From the NCBI GenBank assembly GCA_023259675.1, contig JALRGT010000006.1, forward strand, positions 62,001 to 126,000: 64,000 nt of DNA, in the 5' to 3' direction. Under the pieces are notes generated by a model. The model saw only the letters and a list, made by a program, of their open reading frames with translations. It ran no database searches and was not told the origin of the DNA. The stretch comes from Flavobacterium sp. Its GTDB lineage: Bacteria; Bacteroidota; Bacteroidia; Flavobacteriales; Flavobacteriaceae. Position numbers and translations under genes: made by a program. Positions 34,508-46,500 of the stretch are shown here, in pieces (within the stretch, counting starts at the first letter, position 1; the number at the start of each line of letters is the position of its first letter).

Positions 34508-37500
34508 TTACCTGTAAAGTGTAAAATGACCTACAAACTCACGATTGTCTTTCAAATCATTCAGTTTTACGACAAACCAATAATCTCCCGAAGGAAGTTC
34601 CTCTCCATTGTATTTACCATCCCATTGTTGACCTAAACGATAGGTTGCTATTTTTCTGCCGTATCTGTCAAAAATATCGAATGTCAAATCTTTATAATTT
34701 ATGGTACATCCGGGAGCCCATCCATCTTCAATTCCATCTCCATTTGGAGTAAAATGATTTGGAATACACACATCAATATATTCGAAATAACGGGTCGCAG
34801 TAGCCACACATCCATTTGAATCCGTAACCTCAACGGTATAATCTCCCGATTTATAAATGATATACGTATTCTTTGTGCCCGTGGATTCTCCATTAAAGGT
34901 ATATTGATATCCTCCACCTCCACCGGTTGCAGTCGCAACAATCTCATTCAGCCCACCATCGCTAAGTGCCAATGCCAATGGATCTACTTGTAAAATGTCG
35001 AATTCGGTTGTTCTTTGGATACATCCATTGGTATGTCTGACATCGATATAATGATCCATACCCGGAGCCACATTTGTAAATACATTACTGGCTTGATATG
35101 CTGCTCCATCTAATGAATAATCCAAATCTGTCGGATCGGTTATGCTGGAATCTACTGATACAGTAACCGAATTACTTGCCGCATTGTTCACACAACTGTA
35201 ATCTACGGTTGCTATTGGATCTATAAATATCGATTCTGGTAAAACAACTTCCCATTCATAACTACAGCCGTTAGCGTCCTGAATATACACCGTATGCATA
35301 CCTCCCGTTAAGCTGTCGAAATCAAACTGTGTCTGTGTGGGAGCACCAGTTGTATAAGTTCCGCTTGGATCATCCAATATAACACTATACGGTAAAACAC
35401 CTCCGGTAACATCAATACTAAATGCACCATCCATATCTCCAAAACAAATTTCAGGAATTATAGTGCCTACAATTGTAGTTGCTCTTATTGGAGCCGGCTC
35501 GGTAATGTCAAAATTATAGGTCACATAACAACCTAATACATCCTGAACAATAACGTCATAATTACCTGGAGCCAAATTATCGAATATATTGGTATCGAAA
35601 AATTGGTTCGAATTAGGTGAGATGGCATATTTAATAATGCCTGTTCCACCTGAAGCTGTAATCGTCAGAATTCCATTATTGGCTCCATTACAGGTAACCT
35701 CATTGATGGCATAAGTTGCCGTTAATGGCGTTAAAGGCTGAGTAATAGTAATCATTGAAGAGGTAGTCGTACAATCGCCACTATCCACTCTAACCTGATA
35801 ATTCCCTGCAAATAAGCCAGTAAAATTACCCGATGCACTTGGACCTTGTACGGTTGCACCCGCCCCATCCAATAATGTATAACTGTAATTACCTAATCCT
35901 CCTTGCGCAGTCGCAACAATTACTCCTGTATTATCACCTGCACAATTTATGACAGCATTCGTTTGGTCTATATTAATTGTTAATGGAGGTAATGGATCTA
36001 TCTTGATTTGGTTCGACACATCAGAAATACATCCGTTGGCGTCTTTAACATAATAAACATAAGTGCCTACCGGTACCGGGAAAGTTACTGAAGAGGCAAA
36101 GGAACCTAATACCGTTGTAAAGGCAGCATTAGAACTATAGGTATAACTTCCTGTTCCTCCCGTTGCGCTTAACGTAAGAGTCGTTTCATTCAGACAGGTT
36201 TGGGTTGTCGCTACTACCAAACTTGTATTCACTTCAGTTGGTGCGGTAATAACAATTGATGCTGTGGTTGCCGAACAGTTGTAGCCATCGGTTACGGTCA
36301 CCGAGTAAGTACCTGCGCCCAAACCAGAAAATACCGGAGAAGCCTGTGGACCACTCGCCGTAGCAGGAACCAAAGAAGTGGTATTCAAAGTGTACATATA
36401 ATTCGACCCTTGACCTCCTGTAGGCATGTTAACAGTAATCGTAGCCGACTTGTCACCAAAACAACTCACCATTGCCGTATCTGAGCTTGCCGTTACACTG
36501 ATCGGTGGCGGAATCGTCAACATTACATTGGTTGTCGCTATACATCCTTTACTGTCTCTTACATTTACGGTATATAATCCTGTCGTTAGATTGCTGAAGT
36601 TACTTTGGGAAGAATACGCCACATTTACTGGCCCCACCAATTCAAACTGATAGCCTCCAGGCCATCCACCGGTTGCCGTTGCTGAGATACTTCCGTCATT
36701 ATTTCCAGAAATACAAGTGATTTCAGTATGTGTTTCGGCTATAGCCAAAGCGGCTGCCGGTTGCGTAATGGTAAAGTTTTTACTTACGGTACAAAACGGA
36801 CTATTGATTAAAGTGGCCGTTATGGTATAGATTCCCGCAGCCAGATTATTAATAGTTGTTGGTCCGGCAGTGGCACTTATGCCAGATGTAATAGAATTAC
36901 CAAACGAATCAACGATTGTATAGCTAAAAGAACCCGATTGGTCTGGATTCGTCGCCGTAATTACCCTATCGATGAAAGTAACATCAGCACTGCCATTGCT
37001 TCCTCCAAAACAAGTTACATCTACAATATTATTAATATTTAAATCGAAAGTGTTGGGCTCATTCACATAATGCACTCTTGTTATACTACATCCAGTATCC
37101 ATATTTTCAACGGTAATCTGATAATCTGCAGCCGGTAATCCTGTGAAAACTCCGGTAGCATTGGTTTGTGAAGGATATAAAACTCCAGAAACTCCTGTTG
37201 TTGCATTATAATCTACCACTGTATATTGTAAGTTGGTTGGCGTTCCACCAATGCTGCTTACCGATACCGTGATGTCTTCCGGATTAACACAAGTAATCGC
37301 ATTATTAACATTAACCGAAATTGTATCTAAAGCGATAAAAGGAACAATTGTTATGGTTGCCGGAGCTGTTCCCATACAACCTTTATCATCATAAACGTTT
37401 ACGGTGTAGCTTCCTCCTAACAAATCGGCTTCGGTATATACATTGTTAGCTCCAAACTGAACTACAGTTCCGCCTTTAATAAATTCATAAGTGTACACTC

Positions 37501-40500
37501 CTGAACCACCTGTTACTCCGCTTACGGTAATCGTAGCAAATTGGGTCGCATTCGAACCTGCATTACAACCAAATTGTGCCACTGCAGGAGCAGGAATGGC
37601 AATAATAGCTGGTTCAATTATGCTAATGTTTTCCGTTGCCACACAACCTCTGGCCGAAATTACATCTACGGTATAATTTCCTGCTATCAGTCCACTAAAG
37701 ATATTAGAGGTTTGAGCCGGTCTTACTGCGTCACCAGAAAGGCTATACATATAAATTGGATTATCATTCACACCCGGCGCCGGAGTAGCCATTGTAGCGG
37801 TTAGGACACCATCGTTTCCTCCATTACAGGTCACATCTGTTTTTGAAAGACCAAAACCAGTTACAGGAGTTGCTGCTTCTAATGTTACTAGAATAGAAAA
37901 AGTACAGTTAGTTGTAATATCTCTAACGGTCGCTGTGTGCGGACCTGCCGATAGATTCGTAAAGTTTGCCGAAGGCTGATACGCACCTGAATCTAAACTA
38001 TACTCATAACTACCAGATCCTCCGGTTGCTGAAAGTGTCAGTGTACCATCGCCATCCAAACAGCTTGGTAAGGCCGTAATATCAGATTCTAACTGCAAGG
38101 CAGGTAAAATGGTAATTAAACCAATTTCGGTAGTCGTACATCCATTACTATCTCTAACGGTTACATCGTAGGTACCTGGTGCATTTACGATAAAAGTCGG
38201 ACTGGTTTGGAACCCTGCACCAATACTGTATTGAAACGGAGCCATTCCAGTAGCCGAAAGAGTAAAGGTATACTCTCCCGTCGCTGATGGACATGGACTG
38301 TATGGATTAACTGTAACTATTGGAAGTGGATCGGTCTCTATGGTGATTGGTAATGGTGATGCAATTACACAACCATTGGCATCTTTTACCCATACATCCC
38401 ACGTAGTTGATATCGTTGGATCTAAAACTGCCGAAGCTGAAGCAGCATACGTTCCTGCCGGATCTCCACTTTTTACATACGAATAACTATATGGAGAAAC
38501 TCCTCCGGTTGTGGTTACGCTTACCTGTGCTCCAAAATTACAATTGGCATTGATAAACGGATTTGCCACTAAGGCCAGCGGTGCGGGTTGTGAAACATCA
38601 ATGTACGTTGTGGCAGTACATCCTGTTATTTCATCAGTTACAATAATGGTATAAGTTCCCATTGCCAATCCAGGAAGAGTAATTGTTGGAGTTGTTTGAC
38701 CAGAAATAACAGTGGTTCCACCGTCTAAAGTATAACTATAAGTTCCTGCAAAATTAGCAACATAAAATTGCACTTCTCCATTAGAACCCGGATTACAGCT
38801 CACATCACTAATTAACTGTCCAGAAACAGTAATATTGGTTACTAGATCTATAGTATAGGCTTCCTGGTAAGTACATCCGTTAGCATCTGTTACTTGGAAC
38901 AAATAAGTTCCTGGATTTAATCCCGTGAAAATACCGTTTGAAGCTCCAGAAGTATTTGATGTTGCACTCGCAGGGAATACAATTTCATAACTTAAAGGAC
39001 CCACACCATTTGTAGTTGTCAAGGTCACATCACTAGTTAAAGCCAAACAGGTTACTGCTGTCGCAACAAAATCCAAATCAGTTGGTGGGTTTAAAGCTGG
39101 TACATCCACATCAATTGCAGTTGCACTTATACAACCATTACTATCTTTTACAAGTGCAGATACGGTCCCTGCTGTATAAGTTGTAAAAGTGTTTGAAGTA
39201 GTATAAGAAGCTCCTCCATTAAAACTATACTTATAACTTCCTGTACCTCCTGAACCGCTTATGGTAACTATTGCTGCTTGAGTAGCATTTCCAGCTCCAC
39301 AAGTCAATTCTTGTGTTAAAACACCTGTTCCGCTAACAGCAGTTGGCTCTGAAATCGTTACTGATTGAGGCAATGAATTACATAATTTGCTGTCTTGAAC
39401 AACAATGTTATAAGTACCTGTTGTATCCAGTCCTGTAAATACATTTGATGCTTGGAAAGTAGCACCATTGTCTTTACTGTAAGTAAATGGTCCGACACCG
39501 GCTGTTGGCGTGATGGTAATGGTACCATCGTTGGAATCTATACAAGTTTCATTAGTTTGAACAAAAGTGAAATCCGGTGTTATTTTCGAATCAACAGTAG
39601 CTGTCGAAATGAATTCACATCCATTGGCATCAGTAACTTTGAAAGTATAAGTCCCTGCCACTGTTGCAGTGTAAGATGTACTTGGCCCAACAAACGGAGT
39701 AGAAGCACTGTATGTTGTTCCTCCGTCAGTTGATACTTCATAAATAAATGGACCAAAACCATCGGCTACATTTAAAGTAATTATTGCATCCGGTGAAGGT
39801 GAAGATGTACAATCCAATTCTTTTGTGAGAATCGCGTTTGTCGAAAGTTTTCTGTACAAGGTCAGTACTTTAGTATCCGTACAACCATTTAAATCTTTTA
39901 AAGTAATAGTATAAGTACCCGAATTCAAATTTGACAGTGTGTAAGGTAAACCAGAAATGTTTTGGAAAGCGCTTCCGTTTACACTAATGCTGTAAGGTGC
40001 AATTCCTGCTGTAATTTCACTAACAGTAATTTCAAAAGCCCCTTCATTCACACAATTATCGGTTACTGCCAAAGCAATTTCAGGACTTGGGTCCAATGGT
40101 ACTGTTTGCATAGTTGAAGATTGTATACAACCATAAGTATCTTTAACATATACATAATAATCTCCTACAGGTACATTAAATGTACTTGACGATACCCATC
40201 CAAGATCAGTTGCTAATGGAGTTGTAGCCGAAGTCGAAATCATAAATTGATATGGCGCTGTACCGTTTTTGGCTTGGGCACTTACAATTCCGTCATTATC
40301 ACAATTTGCATTTTGAATTACTGATGCCGTAATCTCTAAATCAAAAGCTGATTCCGTAATATTAAAACTATCAGTAACGATAGAACAACCTTCATTATCC
40401 GCACCAACTTCTTCTTTAATTACAACGATGTAATTACCAAAAGGTAAATCGCCCAAATCTGTTACTGATAAAGTACCATTCGCCGGAACTATTCCAGAAC

Positions 40501-43500
40501 CTGAAATACCTGTAGTAGCTAATGATAATGAATTGTATATTTCGTAACTTACATTAGTCGGATTGAAATAGATACTTGAAATATCAAAACTAACTTTTCC
40601 ATCAGCCTCTCCCTTACAAGTGATGTTTTTTGGAACTAAATTACTTGCAATTAATTCTGAATTAGTTGGGATAGCCGTATCAGCTATTTCATAGTAATAA
40701 CATCCAGAACTACTATCATAAACAATAAAAGTATAGGTAACCCCAGGAATTAAATTGGAAATAATAGCGTGTTTAGTGCCCAATCCATCTTCTGGAATCC
40801 ATGTAGGATCTAAAGCTGAATAAGTTTGTCCGAATCCCTTATAAACATTAAAATAGAAAGGGCCTACACCAATTAGACTTCCTGCTACTGTTATTTCTGC
40901 GGTTCCTCCCGAAATACAATCGGCAGTTCCATTAATTTGTATGTCTAAGTCATCTGGAGGTGAAGCTACTTTAACGTTCTGTATTAATACAGAACATCCA
41001 TTGGCATCAACCACATTGATTTGGTACAGTCCAAAATCTACTATATCAAATTTATAAGATGTAGAACCATCCGCATTTAATTCAGAATCATTATATCCAT
41101 TTACACCTGTCACAAAATAATTATATGATGGATTTCCTCCTGTCACCTCATCAATAATAATTGATCCTTTAGATATTCCACCAACACAGCTAATATCAAC
41201 TACATGATAGGCAACATCAATTGCTGTTGGTTGATCAATTGTAAGAGTATTATCCATGTCTTTACAACCTTTACTGTCCATTAAAGTAACGGTATAAGTA
41301 CCCGCTCCTAAACCGGTAAAAGTACTAGAAGACTGAAAATTAATTCCATCAATACTGTACGTAAATGGAGCAATACCTTTAGTTGGATCAATGTTTACTT
41401 TTACGGTTGCGGTGGTCTCTCCATTACAAAAGATATCTTGTGTTTGTGTGACATTTGTAATTTCAGGGTAAACTATTGGATTGATTATTATAGTATTTGA
41501 TACTTTAGTACATCCATTTGCATCTGTAATTTCAAATTGGTAGGTCCCTGGTGTAGCTGTTGTAAAAACATTTCCAACGAATCCTGAAGTTGAATAAGTA
41601 ACTCCACTGTCAGTAGAAACCCTGTAATTGTACGCTCCATTACCTCCCGCTGCATTTATTGTAATAGTTGCATCAGTAGGTACAGAACAGCTTAAGTCTT
41701 TAGTTAATATAGCAGTTGATGTTAATACAGGATATACCGTAACTGTGGTAATTCCCGTACATCCATTGGCATCTTTAACCGTTACCGTATAAGTTCCTGG
41801 TGTTGTTACCGTGAAAGTTCCAGTTGATTGAAAACCAGAACCGATACTATAAGTTAGTGTTCCAATACCGCCACTACCAGCAGCTGAAATAGTATATGAA
41901 CTACCATTTGAACTACATTGATCTGGTACCGAAGCTGTAACGGTTGGAGAAGGATCTGTAGCAATTACTACGTCTAATTTAACAATACAACCATTAGCAT
42001 CTTTTACATACACATCCCAATTTAAACTTGTTAATGGGTCTAAGTTAGATGTATTTGAAGCTGTATAGATTCCTGCTGGCGCGTTATTTTGAACAAATGA
42101 ATACGTATAATTTGGAGTTCCACCTGTTGCGGTTACCGTTACTTTTGAAGTCGTCACATTACAATTGGCATTACTATTTGAGGCTAAAGCCAATGCCAAA
42201 GGAGCGCTTGGTTGTGCAATTACAATTGTTGCATCATCCGTACATCCGGTAGCTGTATCTGTTACTTCAACGGTATACGTACCCGTTGGCACATTAGATA
42301 AAGTAATTGTATTTCCTGATTGTATCAAAGTACCAGTTCCTATTGTACCGGCAGTTAATGCAAAAGAATAGGCACCTACAGTCTCATTACCGGAAACAGT
42401 AAATAATCCACTTCCTGAACTATCGCCAAAACACAACACATCACTGGTTATATTTCCAACAACTGCAATAGGAGTAACCGGAGCGATAACTAAGGACTCT
42501 GTATAATAACATCCGTTGACATCGGTAACTTTAAAGAGATAGGTTCCCGGAAATAATCCAGCAAAAGTTCCTGAGGTATTTGAAGTCACGGCAGATAACG
42601 GAGATATAATTTCGTAGGTTAAAGTTCCCACTCCATTAGTAGCTGAAGCGTTTACTGTTGTTGTTGTAGCTGTACAAGTTATCGGCGCAGCCGTAAAATT
42701 CAAATCAGTTGGTGGATTCAATCCCAATACTGTCACGGAATTGGTATAAATACAACCATTAGCGTCTCGTACTGAATACGTAATTAGTTGATCTGTTCCG
42801 TTATCATTTATAGACAATGTATTGCTGGCGCTATACCCTCCGCCATTAAAACTATAGGTATATGGTGCGGTTCCTGTGGTAGGAACTGCAATTGTGATTG
42901 TTGCTGATTGTTTGGTATTGCTGGCACTACAACTAAACGGAGTCACCGTTGCCGAAGTAATTACAGCGGTAGGTTCAGTCAAAGTTACTGTACCGGTAAA
43001 AGAACAATTCTTGCTGTCACGAACTTCATAAGAATATACAATTCCAGCACTTAATCCTGTATAAAGACTAGTAGTTGTAAATGGACTTCCATTAAAACTA
43101 TACGTATAAGGTCCTACTCCACCAGACGGAATAATCTGCACGGAACCATCTGAAGATCCATTACATGATGGATTTACTGGATTTAATGTTGCCGTTACAG
43201 GTACTAAAGGATTAATGGTTGCCGTTACTGTAGTCATACATCCTTTGGCATCCTGAATTTGAAATTGATAGGTATCTGCTACAGCAGTCGTATACGTAAA
43301 TGTAGTCGCCGTAGGTTGTGCAATAGTTCCGGGTCCTGCTCCAGAAATAACTGTTACCACAAAAGGAGCATTCCCACCGGAAATTGTTCCGGTAATAACT
43401 GCATTTGGACTAACGGTACAATCTAATTCTTTGATGTTTGAAATTGCAGCCGTTAATTGAGGTGCTATAAAAATATTATTTATAGTTGATGTACATCCAT

Positions 43501-46500
43501 AACTATCTGTAACTACAATGGTATGCGTTCCCGAACCTACAATACTGAATGTATTGCTGTTTTGTGCAGGAGCTCCATCTATACTATACACATAAGGCGA
43601 AGTTCCTCCCGAGGCAGTAACGATCAGTGTAGCCTGGTTCACACTGTCAAAACAAATATCTGAACTTGGGTCTAAAGTTGCCGATAAGGTTGGAGGAGCA
43701 ACTACGGTAATTATAGTCGTATCATCGGTACAATTATTGGCATCATAACTTCGAACAATATAGGTTCCAACCGAAACATTTGTAAAGGTGTTGGAACTTT
43801 GAGAAGGGATTATATTTGTAGTAGCTGTTGCATCCCATAATTCATAACGGTAGGCAGGTGTTCCTCCTGTTGAACTGGCGGAAATTGTCGCTCCAACCAC
43901 GCAGGTTACCGGGCTGGTTACACTTGCTGTTGTTACCAATGGTGCCGGGGCAGTGATAACTTGAGTAAACGATTGTTCACAAGTGGCTCCCGAAGCAGCA
44001 TCATAACGTATCCTTAAACTATACGTAGCTGGAGCTAATCCGGTAATTGTATATGGAGAAGTCATTTGGGTTACCCAATTTATACCATTATCAATGGAAT
44101 ATTGGAATCCATTGGTCGGATCAAAATTAGCTGCTGCAATTGTGATTTCACCATCATTGGCGCCTGAGCAGCTTACATTGTTGACCCCTGAAATACTTGC
44201 TGTAAAAACATTCCCTGTGGCAACTACAAAATAAAAATCACTCTGAGGGATACAGGATATAGCACTGGTCGCAGAAATATATTTAACTGAAATTACATGA
44301 TTACCAGAGGGCAAATCAACAAATACATTTGCTGGAACATTGGTATTAGGCACACCATCTATCAGATATTCATAATTATAATTTGCATTGGGTACCGTTG
44401 TTACCGTTACATCACTGGATGCGCTTCCGTCACAATTAAAGACTGGATCTTCAACTTCAATTGTCGGTTCAACCGGTAGTGGATCGATCGTGACATTCGG
44501 CATTGGATAAATACAACCATTGGCATCTCTTATATACAGCGTATAAGTACCCGGTGCTTTATAGGCATCGTCAACCGTTGACCATGTAGACTGATTATCA
44601 AAACTATATTCATAAGGAGCAATACCTCCTTGCGGATTGGTTATACTTATTTTTCCTTCTCCTGAAGGGGTACAACCGGCTAATTCCGTAACACCTGCAA
44701 TAGCTGTCAATGCAGTTGGCTGGGTAATTGTGATAACCTCAGCAGTAGTAAAACAGTCTGTACCTGCCAAAGAATATCTTACAATGGCATCATAGGTACC
44801 TGCGCTGAGATTAGAGAATGTTGGATTTGCTCCATAAGTGACTCCATTATCTATACTGTAGGCCAAAGTATATCCGTTGGAATTGGTAACGTTAAAATTA
44901 ATTGCTCCGGTGTTATCATTGAAACATAACACATCCGTTTGACTAATGGTATAAACCGGAGGCGGTGTGGCCGCAACAGTTATCGAGGTTGTTGTAGAAC
45001 AATTTTGACTGTCAACAACTATAATGGAATATAGTCCTCCTGCAGGTAACGGTTCTGTTACCACAATTTGAGGAAATGTCTGAGAAGATGTAGATCCGTT
45101 TACATAATAAGCATAAGGAGGGGTTCCTCCGGTAGGATAAACCGTTATTTCCCCATCAGTACAAGTCAATGGTTTGGTCAATGCTGAAGTTGCTGACAAT
45201 ATTGGCGGCTGTATAATGTCTATATTAGTAGAATAATCACAACCGTCTTCTGTCCATACACGTACCGTATAGGTTCCCGGATTCAAACCTGCAAACTCAT
45301 AATCACTGGCCGATATTGGACCTACACTATTGACTAAAGTCGCACCTTGATAAATACTATAGTAATATTGTGGATAGGCGTCTTCGGCAGCTATCTTAAT
45401 AGCACCTTTATCTCCATAACAAAGAGGCTGAGTAACTATGGTTGAAGTAGTGAAATTTCTTTGTCTGATAAGGACATTAACTACTGAAAAAATACATGGA
45501 TTGGTTGAAACACCAACTTGTCTGATGTAAACTGTATATGCACCTGCAGTGGAAATTGAAAAAACATTAGACGGTTGATAAGTAGAACCATCCAGACTAT
45601 ATTCATATCCTGAAGGAACTCCACCAATAGTAATTTCTCCATTTTTAGTACAAATTATATCTCTGGTGGTGGCGGTAGGATTTAATAAATTTTGGTATAC
45701 ATTGAAATAGAATATGCTATAACAACCTCCAGGATAATTGATTGTCATTCTAAATTGACCCGATGTAGTTGCAGTATAATCAGGTCCTGTTCCTACTTGA
45801 TTCCATTGACATAAAGTATTCTCATTGGCACAATTTTCCACGGTTATAGCAGCACAAGAACTTTCATCTAATTTTTCCCAAACAATTGTGGAAGCGTCAG
45901 ATATATTAGTTTGGATTAATCGGGTTGCATTTGCACCACAAAGAAAAATATTTGGAAGATCCTTTCCATTATTGGGACAAGTAACCACTTCGTCAGCATA
46001 AGGTATTACAGGATTGGTAATTGTATTACCGAAAGGGTTAACGGTTATGGCTTCAGTTACTGTAGCACAAGCTGATGTAGATGTAATATAATAGGTTCCG
46101 GTATCAGTAGCATTATAGGTTTGATTAGTTCCTATGACTGGAGTACCTGTAGGACTTGTAGACCAGGAGTAGGAATCATAACCATTAGGACCGGATAGTT
46201 GTACACTTGCACCACATAATACTTCGTTACCGCTAAATGTTAATCCATCAATATTTACTAAAAAATTAGTTGATGAAGGTGTACCAAAATTACAAACCGT
46301 TGAAGCAAAACTACCTTCATCCACTCTTGGTGTTGTATTGATAACACCACGATAACTGGCAAATGCCTGATTTTTGATTTCATTGGAACAAGCATCCAGT
46401 AAATCTCTGTAATTAGAAACAACTTGAACATGCAAACGAATGGTTTGACTAACATCTCCAACTTTTACTAAATCGTTTGGGATACTAAATACTAATTCTC

